Part shown: one piece after another, positions 1 through 10,141 of the stretch
Layout of the letters: each line of letters begins with the position of its first letter
Position numbering within the stretch: the first letter of the stretch is position 1
From: Paenibacillus xylanexedens
Lineage (GTDB): Bacteria; Bacillota; Bacilli; Paenibacillales; Paenibacillaceae
DNA: 64,000 nucleotides
Direction: 5' to 3'
Assembly (NCBI RefSeq): GCF_007676705.1
Contig: NZ_VEBF01000005.1
Coordinates: 186,001-250,000, forward strand
The notes under the pieces: generated by a model
The model's database searches: none
The model's input: the letters and a program-made list of their open reading frames with translations, nothing else
What the model was told of the DNA's origin: nothing
Translations under genes and position numbers: made by a program

Positions 1-2912
1 TGAGCAATATCCTGCAGCAGTTTATCCCCTGTATAGAGTGACAACCTCAGCATGAATGGAGCTTCCTGCGCATTCATGCGATAATAGCCAGTTGTACTTC
101 CCGCTTCAAACGTCAATCCGCTCGGTGAAACAAGCCAATGATCCGCTGGTACGCCTCCGGGTACATCTTCCGGGAGCTTGATCCGAGGATATTGAAATTT
201 ACCGCTTTCCGGCCAATGGAACGACTCCGCGTAATTATACGTCTCAGGCTGCGGAATCGTAACGTTTCCTTCAGGAACCGGACGAGCAACAAACATGGTT
301 GCATACCGTTTGGCTTCCTTATAGGCAGCATTCAAGTATTTGGGGTCCTGAGTTTCTTCGTACAGCTCCAAGATCTCCATCCACAGCTTGCTATAATAAT
401 AAATGAACTCATTTTTACTCACATCGACGGATGCTGGCGTATCGATATGTTGCGTGATATAACTGTCGGCCGCATCCTTCGCAGCCTGTAAATACTGGGC
501 ATCTCCTGTCATACGATACATCATCAGAGGCTGAATGACAGGGCCCCGATCTTTCTGGTCAGGATCACGTACGAGGTACTCTTCCTGTGCCAGCGCCCCA
601 ATTCCTGCCGAAGTGGCCATCATCTGATTGACAGCGGCTACGCTTGAAACATCGAATGGCAGGGTAGCCATTTTCCATAACGAAGGCACGCCGTATACTT
701 TCTTCTGCGTCGGCGACCAACCAATCCCATTTCGCGATACGCCATACTGGACGGACGGCAATGCTCTCGTATCGTAAAGCTGGTCATCCCCGGTCAGATA
801 GTAAGCCCCCAGAAGAACCGCATTTGAGCTGGTTCGAACGCTATCCTCGTTTTCGATATCAATGAAACCCTTGGCACGGCTCCACCACCCGCTGGGTGAC
901 GGGACATAATCAACAGAGTCGTCCCCTTGCGGCTCAATCTTAAGCAAATCGATCATATTGAACATTGCGTCAGTAAGCGACTGATCGGATACATTTTTCC
1001 GGTATGCGGAATAGCCGTATTCATTGCGAAGAATATCCGTGTAGGATTCATACAGATTGCTCTTTTGAGCGATTAGCCCCATATGAAATTGATATGTGCT
1101 TTCTGCGGTCATTTGCGAATAATTCCCTAATTGTGGCGCATACAGGATGGGCTGCACGCTGCCTTCGTTGTTAACAAGGCTCATGCCGAGCCGTTGTTTC
1201 GTAACGCCTCCCGTTGGTTCAAATTCAACCGGAAGCTCTTCCGAAGGTACAAATACCCCATACGTCAAAGGATTCCCTGAACCATCATTCTTCTCAACCA
1301 GACTCATCGGAGCGCTCAGTTCCCTCAAACTTGTTGATTCTACGGTACCTACCATTTTGGCATGCGACCTGAATCCATTTAACACTTCATTGATGCCGGA
1401 GACTACCTCTGTTGTGAAGGACTGATATCCAATCACATAGTTGCCGTCGCGGCGAGATGTAAAAGCAAAAGAAACATCTGGTTTATCCCCTGCCATGGAC
1501 CAGTTCACTTCAAAATCGTAATCACTCACATGCGAGGAATCCGTTAATACCGCCGTGTGGTTGTCGGGAAAAGTGATCCCGTCAAATGTAATCCAGCGTT
1601 TGTTCATCGTGTCGTAGTAATTGGTTCGGCTCCCCGCATTCCCATCCAATAAAACCCATTGTTCCTCAAGTCTTTCCGCCACAGTATTTATCGGCATCCA
1701 GTTTCCCGTGTCCGTGTTCTTGTAGAACATGTCACGAACGATGGATTTGCCCCCATCCCATGCTGCCTCATAGAAGGTTGCCTTATAGTTATCATTTTCG
1801 ATGCTACCTTTTTCCGTGTAACTGAGATTGGCTAATGTGCGGCTCCGCAGCGGGGGCAACGGCGGTGCCTGCTGCCGGATATTTCCTTCGAACTTGACTG
1901 CATCGGCCCGAGTAATAATTGTACCCGTCGTAGGTTGGGTTCGAGTCAGCCTGACAAATTCGCTATCATCACCACTGAACTCATACTCCCCCAAATCAAC
2001 CCATCCGACCGATGGACCTGACGAAGGTCTAAGGTCCATAAACTTCACATCCGTAATCCCGTTATGAACAATCTCAATTTTTACATTACTATCTGCTTTA
2101 TCTGCCCAATCCAGCTTATAGAACGATATTCTCGCCTTCCCTGCTTCCAAGCGTGGATTCCATGTGATGCTTCTATTTACGGCGTCTGTATATTTGGAGC
2201 TGGAATTATTGTAACCCTTCACTCCCGCACTTGTGCTCCAATAAGGAGCGGAGAATCCGTTATTAGCGTTGCCGGAATCAACCGTGACGACATTATCTAT
2301 TGTGAGGCTTCCATCATCGATGATGATCGTCTTATGCGGCTCTTTCTGCCTTATATTCCCTTCGAACTTGACCGCATCAGCGCGCGTAAGGATCGTGTTC
2401 GTCGTACTGGTAGACCGAGTCAATCGAACGAATTCTTCACCAACTCCGGAAAAATAGTACTCTCCCAAATCAACCCATCCCGCTGGATCACCAGATGAAG
2501 GTCTTAGATCCATAAAGACTACATCCGTCGTTCCATTATGAACAATTTCGATTTTTACATTACTATCTGCCTTATCCGCCCAATCCACCTTATAGAACGA
2601 AACTTTCGCCGTTCCTGCTTCCAAACGTGGATTCCATGTTATCGTTTTGCCCACAGTACTCGTATATTTGGAGCTGGAAAGATCATACCCCTTTACCCCT
2701 GTGCTCGTGGTCCAATTCGGAGCCGAATATCCGTTGTTCTCGTTACCCGCATCAGGTGTCACAACATCATTGATCGTGATGCTCCCGTCATCGATGATAA
2801 TGGTCTGATAAGGTAAGGTCTCCGCATAAGCGGCCCTTATTCCGATCAGGCTGAAAGGAACTACGATCGTCAACATGAAAACGATGAAGAAAAACAGCTT
2901 CCTTTTGACCAT
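1..2912 (-). CDS. Large secreted polysaccharide-associated protein, 3' end beyond the window
   Basis: The frame is open from the ATG at 2912 to the left edge, at least 970 residues, so the C-terminus is missing. A hydrophobic signal peptide ends near residue 26 (ALA-type cleavage around RAAYA). Two tandem domains of about 150 residues follow; they resemble the golvesin/xanthan-lyase CBD-like domain, with motifs such as DDGS, SxKYT, WNPRLEAG, DWADKADSNV and LTRADAVKFEGN. The remainder, up to the edge, has repeated helical segments with aromatic residues and resembles the helical barrel of glycoside hydrolases or lyases, but I recognise no catalytic motif. The RBS AAAGGAG allows either ATG 2912 or the in-frame GTG 2921. 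A cre site lies upstream. It probably acts outside the cell on a polysaccharide supplied to the neighbouring importer (inference). Fold assignment is uncertain; secretion and domain duplication are clear. Confidence 0.75.
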   Translation of the reverse strand, partial: MVKRKLFFFIVFMLTIVVPFSLIGIRAAYAETLPYQTIIIDDGSITINDVVTPDAGNENNGYSAPNWTTSTGVKGYDLSSSKYTSTVGKTITWNPRLEAGTAKVSFYKVDWADKADSNVKIEIVHNGTTDVVFMDLRPSSGDPAGWVDLGEYYFSGVGEEFVRLTRSTSTTNTILTRADAVKFEGNIRQKEPHKTIIIDDGSLTIDNVVTVDSGNANNGFSAPYWSTSAGVKGYNNSSSKYTDAVNRSITWNPRLEAGKARISFYKLDWADKADSNVKIEIVHNGITDVKFMDLRPSSGPSVGWVDLGEYEFSGDDSEFVRLTRTQPTTGTIITRADAVKFEGNIRQQAPPLPPLRSRTLANLSYTEKGSIENDNYKATFYEAAWDGGKSIVRDMFYKNTDTGNWMPINTVAERLEEQWVLLDGNAGSRTNYYDTMNKRWITFDGITFPDNHTAVLTDSSHVSDYDFEVNWSMAGDKPDVSFAFTSRRDGNYVIGYQSFTTEVVSGINEVLNGFRSHAKMVGTVESTSLRELSAPMSLVEKNDGSGNPLTYGVFVPSEELPVEFEPTGGVTKQRLGMSLVNNEGSVQPILYAPQLGNYSQMTAESTYQFHMGLIAQKSNLYESYTDILRNEYGYSAYRKNVSDQSLTDAMFNMIDLLKIEPQGDDSVDYVPSPSGWWSRAKGFIDIENEDSVRTSSNAVLLGAYYLTGDDQLYDTRALPSVQYGVSRNGIGWSPTQKKVYGVPSLWKMATLPFDVSSVAAVNQMMATSAGIGALAQEEYLVRDPDQKDRGPVIQPLMMYRMTGDAQYLQAAKDAADSYITQHIDTPASVDVSKNEFIYYYSKLWMEILELYEETQDPKYLNAAYKEAKRYATMFVARPVPEGNVTIPQPETYNYAESFHWPESGKFQYPRIKLPEDVPGGVPADHWLVSPSGLTFEAGSTTGYYRMNAQEAPFMLRLSLYTGDKLLQDIA
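1876..2810 (-). repeat. Tandem duplicated Xly/golvesin-like domain
   Basis: Two adjacent copies (about 2352-2810 and 1876-2334) lie inside the secreted protein gene. Protein identity is high throughout: both share DDGS, WNPRLEAG, DWADKADSNVKIEIVHNG, MDLRPSSG and TRADAVKFEGN. The DNA is also visibly similar, so the duplication is fairly recent or maintained by conversion. The spacing is head to tail with a linker of about 5 residues. Confidence 0.85.
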
Positions 2913-2936
2913 ACAATTCACAGCCTCTCCTTTTAA

Positions 2937-2950
2937 TGACAACGCTTTCA
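2937..2950 (-). promoter_or_regulatory. cre site (CcpA) before the secreted protein gene
   Basis: On the minus strand the 14-mer TGAAAGCGTTGTCA matches the Gram-positive cre consensus TGWAANCGNTNWCA at every position. It lies 25-38 bases upstream of ATG 2912, just before the RBS, where bound CcpA would block initiation or elongation. The match is seen in the sequence; repression is inferred. Confidence 0.75.
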
Positions 2951-3100
2951 TAATGATATTGCCCTTTGCTCGAATGAGCGTAAAGAAGCAATTAGCCTAA
3001 CCCTTAGGCCTTCTAGCTAATCCCGCTTCGTCGTTTGTATCATAGCATGTCATATCACCGTGAAATTTCTTTTATTTTAAGCGTTTCTTATACGATTTTA

Positions 3101-3159
3101 AGTAAAAAGAAACCTACATCCTCATTGATTGCTCCATTGCAGTCAGATAGGATGTAGGT
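3101..3159 (-). terminator. Rho-independent terminator after the SGNH gene
   Basis: On the minus strand an 11-bp stem ACCTACATCCT / AGGATGTAGGT with a long loop is followed by TTCTTTTT. It ends the long operon that begins near 13.7 kb and separates it from the secreted protein gene. Confidence 0.8.
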
Positions 3160-3184
3160 CTCCCAAGAGAACATAACACATCAA

Positions 3185-4393
3185 TTATAATGGCGGCTGC
3201 ACCAATAGCAACTTCCCAAGCTGAATGACCGTTTGATCATACCAAGCTGGATGCTGCCGAACATGTTCCATACTTCTTTCATTGCCGCTTGCTTCAAACA
3301 CGGCTGCTTTGTCTGTCTTCTCGTGATCGATTTCGAAACGAACCGTATGTTTCCCATTCGGTAGCTCCGGCAAGAAAACATACTGATTTCGATTATGATC
3401 GTTATAGGGTGTGAATCGATCGATAAGAAAGGGTTCCCCTCCATCCACCGACACCTTCAATCTGCCTGAATCCGGCCCCCCGATATCGAATAACCCGATG
3501 TGGGTTCCCTCGAACTCCACCGTGATCGCCTCTCCGGGATCGACTGCCCGCCATAGACCGGGGAACAACCAATCGTACTCGCGTACTAAAGCAAAATTAT
3601 CTGGGGTCATGTAAGACCATCCTGCCGAAAAAAGAGTAAGACGATCCAGCGGCAGCATGGTCGCATACTCCCAAGGATTGGCGGGAACCAAAGGGTCCTG
3701 CGGCAAGTGATGTTCGACTTTTCCCACAAGATCTCGAAGTTCGCTCATTTTCTCAAACGACCGGGTGATGGTATCCGTGTAGATCTGGTGTCCTTCGGGA
3801 ATAGTGGGATGGATCGAATCATGCGTAAAAATAACGGCTCCGGGAATGGACACGTTTGCCCTTGAGGTGAAAATGAGCTTTCCCTCCGAAACCAATTGAC
3901 TGACCGCTACGCCCAGATGAATCGAAGGAATGCCGTAATAGTCGGCGACTTCCTCTTGCATAAGAGCGCCCTTCTGGTATTCGCCGGATTGAAATAAAGG
4001 CACATCCCGCTCCTTAACCGTATATACGAACAGGATATCGGTAAACCGGCTGCGCTTGCGGATCTGTCGCACAATGCCTTCGATCCGCGCCTTGGATTCG
4101 GGAACTCCGCCATCGTTACCGACAAATTCAACAAACACGAAATCAGGCTGATGATGCAGTACATCTGTCTCCACTCGGGCGCAACCGAGGTCCGATCCTG
4201 TCCCATCAATGCCTGCGTTCACAGAGCGAATATCAGCATTGGGATATTGTCCTCGCAGCCAATCCGCCGTCATGACTCTGTATCCTTCAGAACGCGTGTT
4301 ACTTCCGCCAAAATAAACGATGGTCACGGTTTCTCCATTTTCCAACTTCTGAATGACATTAGGCAGCCCTCTTCGTGGGGAAAATTCCTTCAT
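3185..4393 (-). CDS. SGNH/GDSL-type hydrolase
   Basis: Predicted intracellular carbohydrate esterase of the SGNH superfamily, 402 residues from the preferred ATG at 4393 (SD AGGTGA; an upstream GTG-region start adds 7 residues). Block I is FGGSNTR with the nucleophile serine. A glycine block follows (NAGIDGTGS), then block III with asparagine (FVGNDGG) and the catalytic Asp/His pair in HDSIHPTIPEGH. The C-terminal 150 residues form a beta-rich region that looks like an accessory carbohydrate-binding domain. No signal peptide is seen. The gene starts just after the FAD oxidoreductase stop, so the two are probably translationally coupled. Deacetylation of an imported sugar is the natural guess, but the substrate is unknown. 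Confidence 0.8.
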   Translation of the reverse strand: MKEFSPRRGLPNVIQKLENGETVTIVYFGGSNTRSEGYRVMTADWLRGQYPNADIRSVNAGIDGTGSDLGCARVETDVLHHQPDFVFVEFVGNDGGVPESKARIEGIVRQIRKRSRFTDILFVYTVKERDVPLFQSGEYQKGALMQEEVADYYGIPSIHLGVAVSQLVSEGKLIFTSRANVSIPGAVIFTHDSIHPTIPEGHQIYTDTITRSFEKMSELRDLVGKVEHHLPQDPLVPANPWEYATMLPLDRLTLFSAGWSYMTPDNFALVREYDWLFPGLWRAVDPGEAITVEFEGTHIGLFDIGGPDSGRLKVSVDGGEPFLIDRFTPYNDHNRNQYVFLPELPNGKHTVRFEIDHEKTDKAAVFEASGNERSMEHVRQHPAWYDQTVIQLGKLLLVQPPL

Positions 4394-4410
4394 CGCGATT
4401 TCACCTGACC

Positions 4411-6627
4411 TCACTTAGCGTTTTTAGGAGCAAAACATTTTACAGCAAACACTTCAAAATAAGGCGAACCATAGGTTGCATAAAAATTAAACCGAATTCG
4501 GGTTACACCGTTTGCGTGTACCTGATGTTTGTTCAACGAAAGATAATTCCCGCGGACTTTAATTTCACTCTCGGTTCCGTCTGCCAAGGTTAAGGTCACA
4601 TTATAATCTTGGATCAGTGGCTCGATCAGATCGTCGAAATGCTCCAAGTTCAGCTGCGAATTAAAAACAAGGTGGATTTCATCCAGATTCTTGGGGCTTG
4701 CAAAACCAAATTCCAACCATTCCTGGCCTTCCGTACGTTCAGAAATCCAGACGTTCGGCAGACCATAAGGTCTGGAGAAGCCGTTGACGACGTTAGCGGG
4801 ATTGAACATCTCCTGGGATGGTATTAGATCCTTGAAGCAAATGCTCTTATTAAGCTTCTTTAACCTGGACGGCACTTCTGGCCTATAATGAAAGCTGACC
4901 GCCCCTGTTATTTTCTCTTCATTGCCGTATACGGCAAGGCTCGCCGTACCTTCCAATACAATGTAGATTTTGTCGTCAGCCGGCTTCTTGCAGCTGAGGT
5001 CCAGTGTAATCCAGTCATCGTGACCCGCTGAGATAAGCAAGCAGTAATCTTTCAGTTCACTGGTGGGAATATAGTTTTCCTTCCGTTCCCCGCCAAACAG
5101 CTTCACTTGCAACGTTTCCGATTGCTTGGATCTATTTTTAATTTTGATCTGCACGCTTTCAGCCACGGATGTCTGAATCGGCAAGACCAAACATAACGCT
5201 TTGTCCAGGGAGATCTCTTCGGTTGGTTGAAGATTATTGTAGCTTCTCTGAGACGAGGCGCGAATCGTTAATCCGTCAGCGTAATAAGGATCCAACGGCT
5301 CTTGAAGTCCTACAATCGTTTGCCCATCTCGAAGCAACTGCGCTTGAAGCTCGCTCATATGGGCTTTGACGATGGCCGCAGGGTCTGTCTCGTATTTTGC
5401 GCATAACGCAGCTGCTGTTCCTACCGCCTGCCCCATACAACCACAGGTTGCCATAACCCTTGTAGACCCGAATGCTACATGGGTAGCACTTATATTGCGG
5501 CCAGCAAACATGAGATTAGGAATATTGCGTGAAAATAAGCTACGGAATGGGATATTATACAATCCCGGCACAAAATTCCACGCGGTAGCCGGCCCCTCAT
5601 CGTAGATGCCTTTATTCGCATGCAGATCCATGTACCAGCCTCCGACGGATACAGCATCTTCGAAATGAGGCTTTGCTGTAAGATCGTTCTGAGACAGCAT
5701 GTGTTCCCCTATAAACCGTCTTGACTCGCGCTTTCCCGGAATCGGGCATACATAATCCAGGATAAGATTGTCTACATCATCAAACTCGCCGCTATTTTTG
5801 ATATAATCCCATATCCCGTACACCAATTTCCGCAGTTCCAATGCGATATCTTCATTATTCTTAATAATGTCCATATGTCCGCCGTACTCCAGCCACCACA
5901 ATCCGCCAAGCCCGTTGATTTTCCTTGGAAAAGACCGATGGTTTAATCCTTTTCGGATACTATCGAAAAAGGCCAACTTCGTAATATCATACGCAAAGCC
6001 AGGCCTTTTGTAAGGAACGGAATAGTCTACGTCACGGGCTTGAAACAGAATCGTATCACCCATGGTGTAATGATCCGCCACTTCTGGAGCGAGCTCCTCC
6101 TTGTATTCATGCTTCGCCTCTCTTCCCCATCGGAAGTGAGCACCTGCTTGATATCCCACAATTCCATCGCCGGAGCAATCGATGTAGGTTCGGCTTTCAA
6201 AACGAAATTTTCTTTCCGAAGCTAGTTGAAGGCCCTCTACCCATTGAATTCTGCCGTTCTCCATGCCCGTTTCATGCACGCATGTATTCAGGAATAGAGA
6301 AATGTTGGGTTCATCATAAACCATGTCGAGCAAGACCGTGTCCGAAAGCGAAAGCATAAGCTTCTTGTTGTATAACGGATTATAATGAAAGATCTTCAGC
6401 TTGAGTTCTTCTACCAACCCGCCCTCGCGAGCATAGTAGGATGGACTGTTTCCGAGATATGCCGACCCGTTGATATGAACCCTGACCTCGCTGCTCGCAT
6501 TTCCCCCAAGAACCGGCCGATCATTAATAAGTGAAACCTGCAGTCCTTGGCGTGCGGCGGCAATGGCAGCACATATCCCGGCAATACCTCCGCCTACGAC
6601 GGTTACATCTGCTTTTATAAGCTCCAT
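4411..6627 (-). CDS. FAD-dependent oxidoreductase (FAD_oxidored family)
   Basis: Flavoprotein of 738 residues (start ATG 6627 after GGGGG). The N-terminal Rossmann motif GGGIAG is followed by GGNASSEVR, typical of the PF12831 group that includes proteins annotated near xanthan lyases. A central DCSGDG motif is the second FAD-contact region. The last 140 residues resemble a galactose-binding/discoidin-like fold (WISERTEGQEWLEFGF). It has no signal peptide, so it likely acts on a substrate in the cytoplasm. It sits between YesN and the SGNH hydrolase in the same operon as an oligosaccharide importer, which suggests oxidation of an imported or partly degraded sugar. The exact reaction cannot be read from the sequence. 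Confidence 0.85.
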   Translation of the reverse strand: MELIKADVTVVGGGIAGICAAIAAARQGLQVSLINDRPVLGGNASSEVRVHINGSAYLGNSPSYYAREGGLVEELKLKIFHYNPLYNKKLMLSLSDTVLLDMVYDEPNISLFLNTCVHETGMENGRIQWVEGLQLASERKFRFESRTYIDCSGDGIVGYQAGAHFRWGREAKHEYKEELAPEVADHYTMGDTILFQARDVDYSVPYKRPGFAYDITKLAFFDSIRKGLNHRSFPRKINGLGGLWWLEYGGHMDIIKNNEDIALELRKLVYGIWDYIKNSGEFDDVDNLILDYVCPIPGKRESRRFIGEHMLSQNDLTAKPHFEDAVSVGGWYMDLHANKGIYDEGPATAWNFVPGLYNIPFRSLFSRNIPNLMFAGRNISATHVAFGSTRVMATCGCMGQAVGTAAALCAKYETDPAAIVKAHMSELQAQLLRDGQTIVGLQEPLDPYYADGLTIRASSQRSYNNLQPTEEISLDKALCLVLPIQTSVAESVQIKIKNRSKQSETLQVKLFGGERKENYIPTSELKDYCLLISAGHDDWITLDLSCKKPADDKIYIVLEGTASLAVYGNEEKITGAVSFHYRPEVPSRLKKLNKSICFKDLIPSQEMFNPANVVNGFSRPYGLPNVWISERTEGQEWLEFGFASPKNLDEIHLVFNSQLNLEHFDDLIEPLIQDYNVTLTLADGTESEIKVRGNYLSLNKHQVHANGVTRIRFNFYATYGSPYFEVFAVKCFAPKNAK

Positions 6628-6726
6628 TTGGATAACCCCCATGATTAGATGCTTCTATCATGGTAATGGTTTTGGTCTCTTTTTTTTTACAGGATTTTGC
6701 GAAAAAATCATACATTTTTAGCATCC

Positions 6727-8349
6727 TTATCTGGATTCATAGCGAGTCATTTTTATCCGGTATTGCTTAGGTGTATCCCCCGTATATTCTTTAAATAGTT
6801 TGCAAAAGTAACCTTCATTCACGATGCCTACTTCCTCGCACAATTCCAATAAAGAATAATCCCGTACATTTAACAGCTCGAGAGCAAGGTGAATTTTTTT
6901 ACGATTGATATAGCTAATCACGCCTTCGTTCATTGTTTTCTTGAATAAGCTGCTAAAATACGATGGTGCTAAATTCACTTCCTCGGCAATAGCCTCCAGC
7001 GTTAAACGCTGTTTCAGGTTTTTCTCTATAAAATGCATAGCACTCATGATTTCTGCACGATGTAAAAGTTGGCCCGCGTGTACGTATTCGAATGTGAAGT
7101 CGCCAATATAGGCGAGCTGTTCCTGAAATGCCATAAATTCCATGGGGAATTCTTCTGCTTCTGTGTACAGCTTGTTGCCCGGTTTAAACTTCATGGTAAT
7201 GTCTCTGTACAAGTCTCTAATCATTGGCACCATGATGGACTTGTGGATTTTATGGTCTGTAACAAATTGGTTCAGATTGGCGAGTGCATTCTCCAACTCT
7301 TCTTTGGTAATCTTCCTGTTCACCCATATCAGAAAATCAGCCAGTTTCTGCTGAAAGTCTGCTTTTTTGTCATTGTGGTACTGGAACCGATGCATGGGTG
7401 TTTTTACGACTTTCTCTGTATGGTAATAGAAATCCTCACTCACATGTTTTGCTTCCGTGTACGCTTGTTTGATCGATTCCCAGCCTCGATGTGGACCTCC
7501 AAAAGCGACAGATACCCTTTGATTCAAATATTGATGCAAATAAGAGACGATCTGCCCTCCCAATGATTGGCAAGCATATTCCGTTTCCATATCACTGCGG
7601 TTGTTTTCCCAGGATAGAAAGCCAATAAAACGATGATCAGACAGATCCGCAGCTACGCCGCTGCCTCCATTCATCACCGTTTCTTCGATGATATTTGTAA
7701 TCGCGTATTTCAAGATGTTTTGATCAACGGCGGAGTATTCGTTTCGGAAACTTCCATACGTATTCATCTCAACAATGAAGCAGCAATAGTTCGCTTGAAA
7801 GAAATGAAACTGCATGCGATTGGCAAAATCAGATGCTCGATGAGAAGGAATTTCACCTCTGATCAGTTCATTAAAAAATTGCTTGCGCACTCTATATTTA
7901 TTTTCAAGCACCGATACGTTTAACGATTGAAATTCTGCTTCTTTTTTCTTCAACTCATTTAAAATTCCGGCTGCCTTATCCAAAGCTCGAACCAAATCCG
8001 CTTCCCTCAGGGGAACCTTTACGATGTACTCTAATACGTTGGCTTGAATTGCTCGTTGGGCGTATTCAAAGGATGAATAGGCGGTCAGAAGTATGTATTG
8101 GGTATGAGGTAGCTCCGCCTTGAGCTGCTCAATCATGGAGATTCCATCCATTCGCGGCATAACGATATCGGATATGACGATATCCGGTTTAAGTTTTATG
8201 ATCTCCTCGATCCCATTCAGCCCATTATTTGCTTTTCCCACTAGAACATATCGCTTATCCCTATGAGAGAGCTCATTAAAAAACAATTCCAATCTTTGAA
8301 TGATCAGGTCTTCATCGTCAACAATGAAGCAGGTATATTCTCTCACCAC
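6727..8349 (-). CDS. YesN-type response regulator (receiver + AraC HTH)
   Basis: 540-residue activator. The N-terminal CheY-like receiver has the acidic pair DDED at residues 11-14 and the phospho-acceptor D61 (ISDIVMPRMDG). A long middle linker region follows, and the last 100 residues are an AraC/XylS double HTH (LEAIAEEVNLAPSYFSSLFK). The GTG start overlaps the stop of the histidine kinase gene by one base, so the pair is co-translated; the RBS is AAAGGAG. By family it would activate the local importer and FAD/SGNH genes when its kinase senses an extracellular oligosaccharide (inference). Confidence 0.93.
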   Translation of the reverse strand: MVREYTCFIVDDEDLIIQRLELFFNELSHRDKRYVLVGKANNGLNGIEEIIKLKPDIVISDIVMPRMDGISMIEQLKAELPHTQYILLTAYSSFEYAQRAIQANVLEYIVKVPLREADLVRALDKAAGILNELKKKEAEFQSLNVSVLENKYRVRKQFFNELIRGEIPSHRASDFANRMQFHFFQANYCCFIVEMNTYGSFRNEYSAVDQNILKYAITNIIEETVMNGGSGVAADLSDHRFIGFLSWENNRSDMETEYACQSLGGQIVSYLHQYLNQRVSVAFGGPHRGWESIKQAYTEAKHVSEDFYYHTEKVVKTPMHRFQYHNDKKADFQQKLADFLIWVNRKITKEELENALANLNQFVTDHKIHKSIMVPMIRDLYRDITMKFKPGNKLYTEAEEFPMEFMAFQEQLAYIGDFTFEYVHAGQLLHRAEIMSAMHFIEKNLKQRLTLEAIAEEVNLAPSYFSSLFKKTMNEGVISYINRKKIHLALELLNVRDYSLLELCEEVGIVNEGYFCKLFKEYTGDTPKQYRIKMTRYESR

Positions 8350-10088
8350 TATGCATCTCCTTTTTGCAATTCTGCCGGGAATAAGGCGCGTACACGGGTT
8401 ATTTCCTTAGGGATGCTGATGATGTGGAGCCCGAATTGATCTCCGTAGTGAAGTCTTATTCGACCATGAATATTATTTAGCCCGATTCTTTTCCTTTTCA
8501 CTTCCATTTCACTCGGTTCTGAAGTTAAAATAGACTTTATTTTATCAGCGGGTATTCCCTCGCCTTGATCAACGACTTCTATGATGACGATACTGTTCTC
8601 CTTGTACGCATGAATCGTAATAGGGCCCTCAATTCCCCCTCCGTTATAGCCATGGAAGATACTATTCTCGACAAGAGGTTGCAGCAGCATTCGAAAAACC
8701 GGAAAATCCATTAATTCTGATTCGATATGTTCAATCAAGTGGAAGTTTCGGTTATACCGAATGTTCTGGATCTCGATATAGTCGGCTACATTTCGTAATT
8801 CCTGGCGCAGGGAAACCTTCTCTGAGGCATCGTTTATCCCATATTCCAATAATGAAATGAGCGACCCGATCACCACATCTACTTTCTCTATTTGTCCGAG
8901 ACGTATGACATTGCTAATAGAACCAAGCGTGTTATACAGAAAATGAGGGTTAATTTGAGACTGCAGCACTTGGATTTCCAGCTTCCGCTCAAGTTCATTA
9001 TGAAGTTCCGCTCGCCGAATCAGCTCTACAATCTGCTGCAGCATACGATCGAAAGCTCGTGAAAGATCTCCAAATTCATCGTTTCGATTAATCGTTATTG
9101 TCGTTGTGAGATTACCCTGTTCCACCCGTTTCATTTTTGTTTTGAGCGCATAGAGCGGATTTCTGATATATTTGGCAATTAAAAAAGAAATGAACAAACT
9201 TAAGATAAGACCTGCACCCAGAAGTTCGATATAATAGGTTTCCAATCGGGATAAAGCTGCTTTCAAGCGTGATTCATCGTTGAGTGAAATCATGGTCCAG
9301 TTAAATTTCTCCGTTGGCTTTTTTAAAAGGGAGACCGGAATGCCATCCTTGGTATGCAGTTGAAGGCTTGTTTCTGTCGTATCCAGGATTTGTTCTGCTG
9401 ATGTCTCTCCTATCGAAAACGTATGGTCTTGAATATTCAGTAGTCCTTTATGATCAGAAAATCCAGCAATGATCTTACCCGACGCGGTGATCAGAGCCAG
9501 ATTCATTTGTTCTTGTTTATTAATCTTGAACAAGGTTTCTTCAATGGCATTTAGATCCAAATCAACCGCAATGGCCATAGGGAACGGAGCGCCGTTCAGA
9601 TACCGAACCATTGTAACGGTCCAGCCGGAATACTTGGATTTGTAAGGATCACTAACAAAGGTCGTCCTTCTGTTCTTGTCAGCTGCATCAAACAAAGGTT
9701 CTCTTTCAGATAAAGGTTCATCGAATATTCGGGTAGGTGTACTTCCGCCCAGAATGGATAAATCGCTTTTGATCAAATAAATATTACTGACATAAATACT
9801 GTTGAGTTCATACAGCTCCCTTAATTGCTTTTTAATCACTTCGGTATTGTTAATGTTGGCTTTCACTGATGTTTCAACTGAGAAGAGAATCGTCTGGAAG
9901 GAGGAAAAATTAACGGTGAAATACTGGTCAACCTTGTCTAGTATTTGATTGGTGTAAAAAATGTCATTGGTTCTTATTTCCTTTTGGACATAGCGATAAG
10001 ATAATTGGCTTATCAAGATGATGCAGCTTAATACAAATGCAAACACGATAAAAAATAATTTTAAAGGCAAGCTGATTCTTCTTCGCAT
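8349..10088 (-). CDS. YesM-type sensor histidine kinase
   Basis: 579-residue membrane sensor. TM1 is at residues 12-32, followed by an extracellular Cache-like sensor of about 250 residues, TM2 near 290-310, a HAMP domain (YRNPLYALKTKMKRVEQGNL), the His_kinase domain with phospho-acceptor motif INPHFLYNTL, and a HATPase_c domain (VENSIFHGY, DQGEGI, GLNNIHGR). It lies between the solute-binding protein gene and its partner regulator. A hairpin precedes it, which may lower its expression relative to the transporter. The ligand is unknown, probably a sugar or a sugar-binding-protein complex. Confidence 0.93.
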   Translation of the reverse strand: MRRRISLPLKLFFIVFAFVLSCIILISQLSYRYVQKEIRTNDIFYTNQILDKVDQYFTVNFSSFQTILFSVETSVKANINNTEVIKKQLRELYELNSIYVSNIYLIKSDLSILGGSTPTRIFDEPLSEREPLFDAADKNRRTTFVSDPYKSKYSGWTVTMVRYLNGAPFPMAIAVDLDLNAIEETLFKINKQEQMNLALITASGKIIAGFSDHKGLLNIQDHTFSIGETSAEQILDTTETSLQLHTKDGIPVSLLKKPTEKFNWTMISLNDESRLKAALSRLETYYIELLGAGLILSLFISFLIAKYIRNPLYALKTKMKRVEQGNLTTTITINRNDEFGDLSRAFDRMLQQIVELIRRAELHNELERKLEIQVLQSQINPHFLYNTLGSISNVIRLGQIEKVDVVIGSLISLLEYGINDASEKVSLRQELRNVADYIEIQNIRYNRNFHLIEHIESELMDFPVFRMLLQPLVENSIFHGYNGGGIEGPITIHAYKENSIVIIEVVDQGEGIPADKIKSILTSEPSEMEVKRKRIGLNNIHGRIRLHYGDQFGLHIISIPKEITRVRALFPAELQKGDA

Positions 10089-10141
10089 CGATCATCTTCC
10101 TTTTTAGTTCCATTTTAAACTAAGAATAGCATATGCTAATA

